From positions 111,509,982 to 111,573,981 of the forward strand of contig NC_050097.1 of NCBI RefSeq assembly GCF_902167145.1: 64,000 bases of DNA, given 5' to 3'. The position numbers and the translations under genes are program-made. Under the pieces are notes generated by a model. The model did not search any database and was not told the DNA's origin. It was given only the letters and a program-made list of their open reading frames with translations. Within the stretch, counting starts at the first letter, position 1. Each line of letters opens with the position of its first letter. Shown piece after piece: positions 12,642-23,849 of the stretch. Source of the stretch: Zea mays (taxonomy: Eukaryota; Streptophyta; Magnoliopsida; Poales; Poaceae).

Positions 12642-15038
12642 TGCTATTACTACTAAATAAAGCGGGACGCAAACGCTGTCGTCCGTGCGTCCACGTCGGC
12701 TGAAAAACAAGGTGCGCACGATGTTTGATCAACGGACTCCATTTCTGCTCTGTCTATTTGCGTTTAGAGCCTTCCAGAGTCTCCACACGAACACACCGCT
12801 AAAGCCTTCCAGAAATTACCGCTACCCGAATATCTCATCTCTGTCCGCCTGCTCTCAAACGCTCTGCGGTCTCTAGCGACGGCAACGGCGACACCGGATG
12901 CCAACGGCCGTCCATCGTCGCTCCTCGTGCACTACGTTCGCCTCGACATTTTCTACAGGTTCGTCCAACACTTTATGGCCTTTTCTTCTTCCTCAGTAGC
13001 GCAAAGCGGTATCTAGGTTTTTTCCAGTCTCTCTATCTTCGCGGCCGTCAATGTCGATCTTGCCCTTGCTCTTCTTCTTGACCCAGACAACAACGAGTCA
13101 GCTTGTGTCGGAAGCTGGTTCGGTCAGCACCTTATTATAGCGTTTTCTTCTTCCTCGATAGCGTATACCGGTATCTAGGGTTTCCAAATCTCCCAAATAT
13201 TTGCAGTCATCGATGTCTCCTTCGCCGTCGCTCTTCTCCCTAACTTCGAAAATAGGATGTCAATCCATATCGGATCTGAAAGATGGAGCTACGGCAAGGT
13301 GATTAGCGGATAGTCCACATGGCTCCTAATACTATTTGAAGCGGATTATTACTGGTGCGCACAATGCGAGCAACATGTTCGATCAAATGCCTAAATAGGT
13401 ATTGGAATACATATTTTAGTACAAAATACTCCAATTTCCAGTAACGTGCTCCGGTTTTAGTTTAAGCTCCATTTTTTCAATAAATGTGCATACTGGTAGT
13501 AATGTGCATACTGGTAGTTGGGGTTTTCTAACCTCTCAATCTTGGCCACTGTCAATACATTAATTCTCCTTGCACTAATTAGTATAGGAAAAGCAGATGA
13601 CATTATACTTTGTCCACCAGAGCAAACGTGACTCCGGTTTTAGTTTAAGCTCCATTTTTTCAACAAATGTGCATACTGGTAGTAATGTGCATACTGGTAG
13701 TTGGGGTTTTCTAACCTCTCAATCTTGGCCACTGTCAATACATTAATTCTCCTTGCACTAATTAGTATAGGAAAAGCAGATGACATTATACTTTGTCCAC
13801 CAGAGCAAACGTGATTTAGCTTTGGCGATCTTGCCCTTGCTCTTCTTCTTGACCCAGACAACAACGAGTCAATGTGAGCAACATGTTCGATCAAATGCCT
13901 AAATAGATATTTGGAATACATATTTTAGTACCAAATACTCCAATTTCCAGTAACGTGCTCCAGTTTTAGTTTAAGCTCAATTTTTTCAATAAATGTGCAT
14001 ACTGGTAGTAATGTGCATACTGGTAGTTGGAGTTTTATAACCTCTCAATCTTGGCCACCGTCAATACATTAATTCTCCTTGCACTAATTATTATAGGAAA
14101 AGCAGATGACATTATACTTTGTCCACCAGAGCAAACGTGATTTAGCTTTGGCAATCCTTTCTTATTACTTAAATGAACTTTATTTGTTTACAAAAGCACC
14201 ATCAGCTAAACTTGATTTGTTTACTAGGGTACCATCATAACTCTATTTTCATTGCCGTTAGTATGTACAAAACAAGATTTGATGTGATAATTCTACATCT
14301 TACAGACCCTCTCGCTAGACCGTTTTGGTGCTTATAGTCATCGAGAATCTGTTATTACATCCTAATTCTATCTATCAAGATTATGTTCATCCACCATACA
14401 AATAATAAAAAAAATCTGATTGATACATTTAACTATTGTATATAACAACGTATAAATTTCTTATCCTTTCTTCTAAATAAATTCTTTAACTTAAATGTGG
14501 CAACTTATTGTTTGGTCCTAATTGAACAGATCGCAGAAACATCTGGAACCAACAGAGCTATATCTGAAGGGATACACCTTGAAGGATCAGGTATCATTAA
14601 CGAATGTAATAATAAATTTACCCACCACTTCTCAACATCGGCGAAATATCTTCTGACCAGTTCATTCATAACTATTAAAAGGTGTTTACGCTCTTCCATC
14701 TACTGCAAAATTCATTTTGGAAGGATATCTACTGCATCTATTTCCAAAAAAAAGGTACGAGATATTTTTTAGACAATATGCTTACTTCTATGTCTTTTCG
14801 ATATGTTGCTCAACTAAATATACCAAAAAATAAATGGTTATATTGCCAGATATTTATGTATATTGTTGTATTAAATTGTGGAAGCATAGATGATTAGCAT
14901 CGCCAATGCCCACATGTTTACATATTCATATGCCTTATAAATATGCATATGCATATATATAGTACGCACACGTATGTATTCATGTTCGTTGAACACAAAT
15001 ACCTTTTGCTTGTCTTCCTTATTCCAATGTAAATCATC
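12642..15038. other. Helitron 5' region: noncoding, with genic-looking start and tandem repeats
   Basis: No complete gene is seen. About 12690-13260 looks like the 5' end of a host gene (pyrimidine-rich, GC-rich, short splice-like junctions near 12957), and may be captured sequence; I cannot name it. From 13446 to 14139 lie three copies of a unit of about 184 bp. 14160-15038 is AT-rich, with only short open stretches and no recognisable domain. Confidence 0.5.
13446..14139. repeat. Three copies of a ~184-bp unit
   Basis: The copies run 13446-13630, 13631-13813 and 13955-14139. Each carries GTGCATACTGGTAGT twice in tandem and ends CAGAGCAAACGTG. The insert before the third copy (13814-13954) repeats sequence found earlier at 13066-13106 and 13370-13445, so the whole block grew by successive duplications. 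Confidence 0.85.
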
Positions 15039-15475
15039 CACTACAGGAAACTGGTTAAAGAACGTGGGTGAAAAACCGTCGAACTTAATGTAATAAGCCG
15101 TCGAACTTACCGTAAGAACGTGGGTTTACCGACGAATATAGCCCACGGCGATTTTTGGACGAACTTAGAGAAGTAAGTTCAACGGCCCCGTCGAACTTAA
15201 CATTAAGAACGTGGGTACCGTCGAACTTAACATTAAGAACGTGGGTACCGTCGAACTTAACATTAAGAACGTGCGTTTTTAAGTTCGACGGGGGCCGTCA
15301 AATTTGTTCCCATAAGTTCGACGGTACCCACGTTCTTATTGTTAAGTTCGACGGGGCCACGTGGCCGTCGAACTTATTTGGCCTCTGTAGGTCTGCGTGG
15401 GCTGCGCATTAAGTTCGACGGTACCCACGAACTTAACGTTAAGAACGTGGGTACCCACGTTCTTAACCCTTTTCC
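15039..15475 (+). repeat. CACTA left terminal inverted repeat and subterminal repeat array
   Basis: The CACTA terminus is at 15039. Direct and inverted copies of AAGTTCGACGG and of the palindrome-like AACGTGGGTACCCACGTT fill the next 430 bp, including three near-exact tandem units between about 15195 and 15290. These arrays are typical transposase-binding regions in CACTA elements. Short open frames across the array are repeat artefacts. Confidence 0.9.
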
Positions 15476-15795
15476 AGAAAAAAAATAAAAATTACAGAAA
15501 TGAAAAATTAGACAAACATAATATCACATGCAACATAGAATATCACATACAATACAGATTTCAAACACATGGATATATGTTCATATCACAAATTCACAGT
15601 CCAAATACATAAGTTCACAAGAATTGGAGATTATACCAGTAGTAATACAACACACAGGAATTAAAGATGCATGCATCCATCAATCCCTCAAGACTCTGTT
15701 CCTAGCTAGACAGTATCCACATATCACTAAGAGAAACATGTCAAGAATGGACACCCTAGCTCTAGGTGATGTCTGACTTCCAAAGACGACGTCCT

Positions 15796-15857
15796 TCATT
15801 CACTCCAGAGCTCGCCTGTTTTGATGCTCCAAATGCGAACTGTGCAGTCCTCCCCAC
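15796..15857 (-). pseudogene. Captured WD40-repeat exon (left arm)
   Basis: Reading the minus strand, an acceptor (TTGCCAG) precedes an exon encoding GGEDCTVRIWSIKTGE and a stop, the strand-b/c part of a WD40 blade. It is a fragment of about 20 codons, not a whole propeller. The identity of the parent gene is unknown. It is the last exon of a same-direction series of captured exons on the minus strand of this arm, and an identical copy lies at 33761-33822. Confidence 0.75.
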
Positions 15858-16551
15858 CTGGCAACAAATGAACATGTTTTCTGAAATGAGGATTTCATGC
15901 CCTCCCTTGAAATAATCTTGCTAACTTCACATATTTGAACCAACTAGCACACAGACAATTCTATAAATCAAAACTCAACCTATACAATATGTAATTCAAT
16001 GTTAATCTATACTCCTTGGTGCGGCATTTAGGCTATCTAGTAAGAACGCAAACAAACTACTGTGTAAGTTTTTACTGGTCAATAACCACTTCAAAGAGCA
16101 TCCCCTAGCGCTAAGAGCAGATACAACAGCTGAAAATGCCTTTTCAGATGGCAGCATGTGTGGTAATTGAACAAGGAAAAAAATATAACCATTGGATGTC
16201 AAATTTAATTGTAGATTCTTACCAAAGAGAGAAAAAGCAACTAGTTATATCAGACAGTATTAGTATCATCAACAAGCATGATTAGTGTATGAGAATAACT
16301 GTTTGTACACTATTTCATGAGAATGCTAAATTTGACCTAGGTATGAGAAGATCTTTAGGTATTTTGGTGACCAGATTAGTGTTGTGTCAAAAAATAATAT
16401 TACAACTGAAAGTGCGTAAAGAAAACACTTCTTGAACTGGGAGGAAGCATCCAACAAAACATGATAAAACCTGGCTAATGGATGCTATAATCGAGCACTA
16501 ACAAGATACTTTTAAGTTGTAACCAATATAGATGAAATATTATGATATTAC

Positions 16552-18018
16552 CTTCTTGCTCAAACCGTTTACGGAGCTCATCTGGAGGCAATAGCTTTTG
16601 TGAGCTGTCAAGAACCTGAAGAAAGGCAAGTACAAATATGCAATAATAAATAATACTTCCAGAGATACAAAACCATCTGTGGCAATACTCAGTATGGACA
16701 AAAATTCTTGGGGGCCTCCCTGCTGTATTTACTGTAAAAAACATGGACAAAATCAGATGGTGACATATAAACTTCTAGATAGAACATCCAATTCTCCATC
16801 CTATCATGGTACATGAAGTATCGCGGTATAAGGAAGAATTGCCCTCATTACAAGTGCATTTACCAACAACAAGATCTCTTAGTACGGCAACATTCTTCTA
16901 TCATCCCATCAACCAAAACCTAGCATACCATTAACTCGTGTACAACTTGGATTGACAACTGATGTATCCAAAAAAACTCAGACATACAGGGTAAGACAAT
17001 ATCTACTACACAACATTTAGATTTTTTACCACATCAAAATGGAAGGATGGATGAAAAAAATATGGCACTAAAAGTGCATAGTATCATATGTTGAAATTTG
17101 ACATCCAACTATGAACTTTATAAGATAAGTATCCTTTACCATCCACCGCAAACATGGGAAGAAACATCCAAATGCAAAAAAGAACTGATAGAAGTATGGA
17201 AAAGTAGAGAGTTTTCACCTGAGGAAACGGAACACATTTGCTCCCAGGCACATGCCCACTTCTAATCCCATTTCGTGGCTCGGGAACTGCACCATCAAAT
17301 CTGAATAAAAGTTTCAAATCAGTTAATCTGAAAATACAAGACAGTTGCGCAAAGTAACAAGTACAAAACTTGGACTGCCAAAACATATCTATACATTATT
17401 GTACTATTAGTGTCACAAAGTGTGTGCTGGTAAAATCAAAAGATACTTCAATACAAAAAAAGCTTAGGTGACCAAAATATCTAAAACATAAGTTATATCA
17501 GTATTTGTCCTGAATGCAAACCACTTAGGGCTAGTTCGCTTACAGTGCACTGAGCGGCTGCACGATGAGGAATTATTTCATTACAACGACTTTAAAAACT
17601 GTTGTGCCTCTCAAAAGAAAAGAGAGAAGAACATACTTTCAAGTAGTCATAGGAACTACCAAATGCATGTAGCCTTCAGAAAACCACCATCAATATTAAG
17701 CAGAATCTTACAGATACAGGCAGAGGCAGTATATAGTATATGCTGCATGCATGTACGATGTACTTATAGACTTCATCATAATTAAAATATGAGTAACATA
17801 CCTAGGTTTTGATCGAGCATCTATAAGTTGATGTGTCTGGGTCTTGATGTTCTCTTTCACCTGAGAAAATCATCTATTAGTTGCTACGAAATATGCAGAA
17901 AGAATCCAGTGAGTCATGAAGAAAACAACAAGCAGGTTTGGGACACTTAAGCACTGACCTGATCAAGACTCCAAAGAAGATGAGGCTACAACTTTGCTTC
18001 AAATGTGGTTGGACCAAC
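16552..18018 (-). pseudogene. STR1: Captured mercaptopyruvate/thiosulfate sulfurtransferase exons (left arm)
   Basis: Four exons on the minus strand (17959-18018, 17802-17860, 17219-17300, 16552-16615) mirror the right-arm copies. They encode the linker and start of the second rhodanese domain of a plant STR1-type sulfurtransferase, with motifs GIRSGHVPGSKCVPFPQ and LLPPDELRKRFEQEG. The parent enzyme moves sulfur from 3-mercaptopyruvate. The fragment stops before the catalytic cysteine loop, so it cannot be active. The first exon has an in-frame TAG. All exon borders keep GT/AG sites. See 31600-33066 for the better-oriented copy. Confidence 0.85.
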
Positions 18019-18143
18019 CTCGAGAAACATATTAAGATTATGTATAATTGATATTAAACCATGGTTACAACTACTGAACCTGCTACAAATCACAAACTTA
18101 AACAATGAGTTTCTAATGGCGAAACAGGAACATCATTGATTAC

Positions 18144-18289
18144 CAGCAGCAGCCATGCCTGAAGCAGCACCTAGCGCTTCCAGTAAACCAATTAGCATGA
18201 ATTGTGGCTTCGGAAGCGCTAACATTTCTCTAGTGACAATCCCAGCGCGAAATCTTATGAAGAGAATTGAGAAATACACTAGGACATAC
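18144..18289 (-). pseudogene. CLT: Captured CRT-like transporter (CLT) exon (left arm)
   Basis: One exon of 146 nt with canonical splice borders, the mirror of 31329-31474. It encodes membrane-helix sequence with the family-typical TREMLALPKPQFMLIGLLEA and GMAAA. CLT proteins are plastid-envelope relatives of the chloroquine-resistance transporter that move thiols such as gamma-glutamylcysteine and glutathione. Only one of many exons is present. Confidence 0.82.
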
Positions 18290-18869
18290 CTGCAAACAAT
18301 ATGAAGTAGTTCAGTACTAGTACAAAGCAGTTTGCGCAAAGGAAATACACAAGGACTCTACTGATACAGAATTTGATCTAATCATCACACTTCATAAGCC
18401 CCAGGAAAACTTTACTTTGACAAGCGAGAACCAGCAATGTACGTCTAATAAATTTAACCAATACAGAAAACTACAATTGCACACAGTTACTATAGTACTA
18501 TCTATTAGCACAAAAAATGCTTAACAGCCTATCACCCTCACACACGTTGCAGGCGCACTGGAAAAGCAATCATGTTTCAGGAAACATATTTTAGGCTGGA
18601 TTAGCAGAATTTCATATGTGATCATGTCTGACAAGGTTATGCAGTATGTTTCAACTAAAACAACTGCAGAAATTTGCACATCTCAACTTCTACACATCAA
18701 TCAGCATTGGTAGTGTGACATTGAACAATAAATATGGAGAATGGGGAGATAATGACCATTACCTCCATTTCAGAACTACCTCAACAACTCTCTATCTTGA
18801 CATAAATTCCCTCAACTTCATCAACTTGTCAGTAAGTGTTGCCATGGTCACTACGAGAAGACCACGGAC

Positions 18870-19109
18870 TCAACACTGTCTAAATTGTGCGCTACACACT
18901 GCATTGATCCCCACTGTCTGAATTGTGTGCCCCATCACCATTCTCTTGGCTCCAGGGATCATCCCAAGCACCCCCTCCAGCCTCTTGCAGTCACAATCGA
19001 AGCCGTCGGAGATCCTCCTTAGCCAGACCACGGCGTCCCGGCCTCACACATACTCGGGCGCCCTGGCATTGTCGCCACCCTCGCCGCGGATCCACAATCG
19101 AAATCCGAA
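18870..19109 (-). pseudogene. Captured Shewanella-like protein phosphatase exon (left arm)
   Basis: Mirror of 30509-30748. The minus-strand frame gives GRDAVVWLRRISDG, then LEGVLGMIPGAKRMVMGHT, a calcineurin-like metallophosphoesterase segment with the conserved GHT metal-ligand motif near the C-terminus of plant SLP phosphatases. An in-frame stop lies before GRDAVVW, and the frame ends shortly after the GHT motif. It is a fragment with no function of its own. Confidence 0.72.
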
Positions 19110-19423
19110 GGTAATTTACAATTTTTTTTGTTTTTCTTTTTGGTTGTAGCAGTATAGTCCTTCCCACATAACTGAAGACTGGAAACTGGTTAAAGAACGT
19201 GATCAAGATATGGAACACGCAACTGTAAGAGCACTTATACAGATTTAGAGTCACCTTTTTGAACAGTTGCCCACAAATACTGGTTAAAGAACTTGATAAC
19301 CTGCAATGTCCTAACATATGTAAGAGCACTTATATAGAACACGCCGTCAGCTTTGCCTGATCAAGATATGGAACAAAATCTAAACCACTACAAAGGAGTT
19401 CAATCAAAAAGATTTAGAGTCAC

Positions 19424-20667
19424 CTTTTCGAACAGTTGCCCACAAATCTCAGTATGTGTAGCGTCCACAGTTTCTTGAGGGATGCAAAGACGCACTTGGA
19501 ATGCCATCAGAGCTTCCACTTCCTCCTTGCTTAGCTCTCCATCAGCTACAAACTGCTGAAGCTTCTATCTGTAAATTTCTGAAGTTTGAAGAGGAATTAG
19601 TAAGCATGATGTTCTGAATACAAACAGAATACTGGCAAGGCCAGATTTTTTTGAATTAGAATCTAACACCATAACTCGGAATGGCCCTAGTTTGAATGGT
19701 ATTAATATACTTATACATACAATTCGTAGTTTTATTATTATGAAAATAGATGCAAGCTTCTTCTGGTCAAAACATTTGTAGAATACTTTTTTGTTGGTAA
19801 ATTTCATCCGTGATCATAGGCAATACGCTCAATATGAACCAAACACAAGTTACCTTTCCAAAACATATATAATACCTCCTGCAGTCAAGGTATAGTTTTG
19901 ACAATATAGCAGTCTAAAATAACAATGCAGCAGTATCAGCATGACAGCACAGATATTAGTGTATAGATGTCTTGTATAACATATTGTCACTGAGCAAAAC
20001 CCCTTATTTACCACAGCAGATAGCAGCGTTGTGGAATTAATGTTGCAGTCAAACTAAAATTTTCTGATGGGGCCTATTCCAAATTGCGAGATATTCAATT
20101 TATTTACGGCTAAGCTCAATTGACTAGCTTGTGTACACTTCTCCTCTCTTGGTTGACTGTTGCATGCTGCCTTTTCTACCGGTCACTTATACATGTTTGA
20201 TTTCATTTTCTGTAACTCCTTTTCTATTCATTCTTTTTAAATAAAATGAACAGTAGGGGCCTCCCCTATTGTATTTCTCCTAAAAAAAGAACTAGAAGCA
20301 GGTTATGTTAATTTGTCCCCACACAAAACAAGCACCATCAGTAAACTAGAAATTAAATCACCTTCTTATCATCCACAATTCCATCTGAAAGTACTTCTGT
20401 AGCATAGGCCTTATAGAGTATCTTGAGATCATCAGCTCTCCTATCGTGATCATCCTCTCCAGCTATGCATGACAAGCACAAAAAAATCTTAAGCAAGGTG
20501 AGCTCACTAAAAGTATGATTGCAAAAGGTTTAACTGTTTTACCTAATGAAATAGGGCCAAGACCACGAGCAAAATTATCAGCTTCAGGGTGTTTGCTTAA
20601 TGTTGTAAGCAAACTATTAAATTTAATTACAATATTCACTTCTTCCACAGCCTGAGTTAGACTATCC
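19424..20667 (-). pseudogene. TIC110: Captured TIC110 exons (spacer and left arm)
   Basis: Three minus-strand exons with canonical splice sites: 20543-20667 (EEVNIVIKFNSLLTTLSKHP, FARGLGP), 20362-20462 (RRADDLKILYKAYATEVLSDG) and 19424-19578 (ADGELSKEEVEAL, VRLCIPQETVDATHTEICG, LFEK). They match the helical repeat body of TIC110, the inner-envelope chloroplast import scaffold. The exons that should separate the second and third are missing, so capture was selective or later deleted. No stop interrupts these three exons. The third exon lies inside the inverted repeat and is present again at 22636-22790. Confidence 0.85.
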
Positions 20668-20914
20668 CTGCAATCACATGGTTCAGAGGCAAGATAAGTC
20701 CACCAATGCTCTGAAATGGTAAGTCTGTATTTATAGGCATGCCAACATTCAGAGGATTGACCAAACTACATACTTCATACAGTGGACGACTGACTCCACA
20801 ATGTTACCGGATATATTGGCAAACACAAAAACTGCGAGCTATAGCAGAGCAACCATCCATAGATATGTCATCAAACGAAGGTATTTCCATAGGAGAATTA
20901 AGGCTAGGTGACGT

Positions 20915-21190
20915 CTAGAAGCACTTCCTATGGACAATAGCTGGCCCAGACTCCTCATACTCAGCCCTTGAGATCCACATCTACACAGGGAAAACAAGAA
21001 CTTATGTCAGAACTTCACAAAATAGACTTAGATAGTAGATACAGAATAGCCGTCGGAAAACTTGGTGTTACCTGCTGAAATGTGCTCAGGGATGCAAGGA
21101 TTGATCATCCGATCCAGACACAGTACTTCCTCTCTGGTGGAGCGACGACCTTGATCTTCATGCTGCTTGGCGTGAGCGTGGTGATCTCCA
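20915..21190 (-). pseudogene. Captured actin 3' exons (CACTA spacer)
   Basis: Two minus-strand exons. 21072-21190 encodes [20 protein letters not shown], then KYCVWIG and LASLSTFQQ. 20915-20980 encodes MWISRAEYEESGPAIVHRKC plus F and a stop, exactly the actin C-terminus. The intron position (after FQQ) is that of plant actin genes. One codon in WIGGS is replaced by TGA, so even the fragment is disabled. It lies upstream of the TIC110 fragment in the same direction but comes from a different gene, showing at least two capture events. Confidence 0.9.
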
Positions 21191-22371
21191 ATACATGCAA
21201 ACGATTTGTGCAATAGCACAAGGAATGACACTAGTCCCTGAAGATTTAGTCAAACACATAGTCAGTTATTGAAAACAACACAGTGATTTCCTGACAACTG
21301 AAAACAGTTGCGGCGGCTGATGCTGCTTAATTTCTACAGGTTTTACTGAGTAGTGCTGCTGCAGCTAGCACTTCCTATCGCGGCCAGTTATGATTCCTCA
21401 CAACTGATGATCTGAAATGTCATTTTCTTATCAGAAGGCATTCGATGCATCTGACACTCGACAGCTCAAGAAGTCCAGCACATGAGCACAAGCACATCAA
21501 TGTCCAATGCACAAACCTCATGACCCTTCCCCTTTTTGGTGGAAAGAATTCCATCTCCAGGATTTGTGGACATGAGTCATATAATATTTTCAAACATTTA
21601 AGAAATCTTGAATCAGCATTTGGTTATAAGCCTAACCTGCTCTGCAAAAGAACCAAAATTTGCCAAAAAAATTATAGCCAGATGGAACTACAAAAACAAT
21701 AAGAACAATAAGGCCATAGTTTCGGAAGTTCCAAATCAGGACCAATACATTTTCGTGGTCATTAAACGACTAGATCCAAATGTTCCTTTCTAAATTCTAA
21801 TCACAAGGATCTCTGTAGTGTTCCCGTGCACAGATGAACTATACGTCCATTACCAGAAGCTTATTATATCAAAAATTTACAAGGAGAGGAGATCTAGTGC
21901 AATACTACTAGCCACCTTGAAATAAACACAGGATAAAAGCATCCACAGGTCACCAAGGAAGTCTCAGCAACTTTGGCGAACCTTACTCCTGCTACGGATC
22001 CAACACTTAATAGAACCAGCGAACCCCACTGCATGACTGCAACCTATCACCCAGCCTCCAGTGTCCAGTCCTCTAAACATCCTCGGCAGCAACAAGAAAC
22101 AACAACACTAAAGAAGTACGGGAGGAACCCTCGATTCGCTCACGTGTGACGGGGAGGAGGAGGTTGCGGCGACGGCACGAAGCGTACCAGGCAAAGTACG
22201 GGAGATTGCGGCGGTCGCAGCGGGCGGCGCGGGTGCTGCAGGCGGCGGGCTGGAGGCGGGCGCGGTGGCGGCATGGGTGGGCGGCGCCCTGGGCGGCACA
22301 GTGCTGCGCGCGGGTGGAAAAGAAAGCTGCTGAAAAGAAACTCGTGGCGCGGGATGGGATTTAGGTTTTTT
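21191..22371. other. CACTA spacer, mostly unidentified
   Basis: No protein family is recognised. 22140-22340 is a GC-rich island (Ala/Gly/Pro-rich in every frame, over 70% GC by eye) that looks like the first exon or promoter edge of a grass gene, possibly another captured piece. 21300-21900 has short splice-like junctions (for example TTTCTACAG near 21340) but no convincing protein. Confidence 0.4.
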
Positions 22372-22592
22372 TTAGCTTAAGTTCGACGGCTTCGAGTTGG
22401 CCCACGAACTTAATTTAATAACGTGGGTACCCACGTTCCTAATAGGCTAAGTTCGACGGTTTTAGTTAGGGCTCATGATCTTAATTTAAGAACATGGGTA
22501 CCCATGTTCTTAAAAAAACCCATGAACTTAACTGATATAAGAACGTCGGTACCCACGTTCTTAACAAAACCCACGAACAAAACCTTAATCAC
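22372..22592. repeat. Third, internal block of CACTA subterminal repeats
   Basis: AAGTTCGACGG and ACGTGGGTACCCACGTT units identical in kind to those at the two ends recur here, in the middle of the element and just outside the inner end of the right arm. This may be the original second terminus of the element before the arm was duplicated. A CACTACAAAACCCACGAAC string at about 22590 resembles a CACTA start but differs from the true terminus. Confidence 0.75.
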
Positions 22593-22635
22593 TACAAAAC
22601 CCACGAACATTTATCAGTTCCTCTTCAAACTTCAG

Positions 22636-22790
22636 AAATTTACAGACAGAAGCTTCAGCAGTTTGTAGCTGATGGAGAGCTGAGCAAGGAGGAAGTGGAA
22701 GCTCTGATGGCATTCCAAGTGCGTCTTTGCATCCCTCAAGAAACTGTGGACGCTACACATACTGAGATTTGTGGGCAACTGTTCGAAAAG
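22636..22790 (+). pseudogene. TIC110: Captured TIC110 exon (right arm)
   Basis: A single exon with acceptor ACTTCAG and donor AAAAG/GTGACT, uninterrupted, encoding ADGELSKEEVEAL, VRLCIPQETVDATHTEICG and LFEK. It is the inverted copy of 19424-19578. It is the first of the plus-strand exon series in this arm; the Grande-like insertion 100 bp downstream separates it from the rest. Confidence 0.85.
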
Positions 22791-22889
22791 GTGACTCTAA
22801 ATCTTTTTGATTGAACTCCTTTGTAGTGGTTTAGATTTTGTTCCATATCTTGATCAGGCAAAGCTGACGGCGTGTTCTGTATAAGTGCT

Positions 22890-23554
22890 TGTTGGGGACT
22901 TGTTCTCAAATGCTATGAGTTAAGAACAAGGCAACACAGAAAATGTTAAACAATAAAGTCCTTCGTCCTTCGAAGCATTATTTCCCTTAGGATATAACGA
23001 TCTCCGGACGAAGGTCATGAAGGACGAACCTTCATCATCACAGTATATATTAATGAAAGACGAAACATATGAAACATAAAAGATAGCACGAATAATTATA
23101 TAACATCATTCATTTAACTTTTTTATATCATCATAGAGAAATAGAGACAATATCGAATTATAAATGTACCTTCGGCTTGGAAGGAGATGAAAATACAAGT
23201 GTGACGCAAAAGCAAATGCCAAGTCAACGTGAACAGTACGGGGATATTGTTCACCTATTTATAGACACGGGACACAGCCCTTACAAAATTACATTCATGC
23301 CCTTTACATTTGATAATAACTCTATAGTAGTCTATCGAGGTCTGAATAGCCTTTTCATCTTTAAGTCGGTTCCACTCTTTGCTGTTACGCCGAAGCTTTC
23401 CTGCTCGACACCTTCGGCTCTGTATCAAGCTTCGTATTATTCCGGTCTACTGCAATGCCGACTTTAGTCCGAGGGTACCTGTTCACACATTGTACTACAG
23501 AAATACTGTTAAATCCTGTTTTTGAGGACCTTCGGACGCCGAAGGTCCCCAACA
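22890..23554 (-). repeat. Grande-like LTR (3' LTR in element sense)
   Basis: 665 bp with perfect 10-bp terminal inverted repeats, TSD GTGCT on its left. It appears identical to 29624-30288 except for one T/C difference near position 23246 (ATT versus ACT). Confidence 0.92.
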
Positions 23555-23566
23555 GTAGCCCCTCGC
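23555..23566 (-). other. Polypurine tract of the Grande-like element
   Basis: On the minus strand GCGAGGGGCTAC directly precedes the LTR start TGTTGGGG, the position expected for plus-strand DNA priming. Confidence 0.65.
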
Positions 23567-23711
23567 AATATTAATTTGTTTGAAATAATAAATTTAGATT
23601 GCGATATGGACGAAGGCTTTACGCCGAAGGTCCGAAAAAAACACCTTCCCTTTGCTAGAATAGCAACATTCAATGACAAGTGGGGTCTTTCAACTTTCAA
23701 CGCACCGAGCG

Positions 23712-23719
23712 TATAAATA
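23712..23719 (+). promoter_or_regulatory. TATA box of the antisense gene
   Basis: TATAAATA on the plus strand, about 140 bp before the first ATG and outside the LTR. It would drive the plus-strand gene independently of the LTR promoter, which faces the other way. Confidence 0.6.
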
Positions 23720-23849
23720 CGGCCATACCGCAAACTCATTTTGCACGCTTTCTGGCCAACCACTCCCGCTCACTCAATTTTTAGCTCCTGTGCACTGTGA
23801 TTTGCTAAGCTTTTAGCTTTGAAGCTTCGGCTTTGAAAACAGTTTTTTA

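Larger units (their letters stand above)
15039..19598 (+). repeat. Left arm of the 4.56-kb CACTA inverted repeat
   Basis: Every segment checked by eye has its reverse complement in the right arm: 15857 pairs with 33761, 16475 with 33143, 18133 with 31485, 19114 with 30504, and 19424 with 22790. Differences are scattered single bases. The arm ends near 19598 in the first intron side of a TIC110 exon, where similarity to 22616 stops. Confidence 0.92.

Noticed and set aside
13375..13400. NMFDQMP-like translation suggesting a pentatricopeptide-repeat fragment
   Set aside because: The match is too short, the frame closes at once, and it repeats at 12718 and 13888 as part of the local duplication.
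15155..15612. Open frames with repeated SNLTLRTWVP in the CACTA end (and mirror 34006-34463)
   Set aside because: They come from the subterminal repeat units; repeated in both ends and in both orientations, with no domain.
22590..22610. CACTACAAAACCCACGAAC as the left end of a second CACTA element
   Set aside because: It lacks the GGAAACTGG terminal sequence and the subterminal repeats lie on the wrong side; kept only as a note on the internal block.
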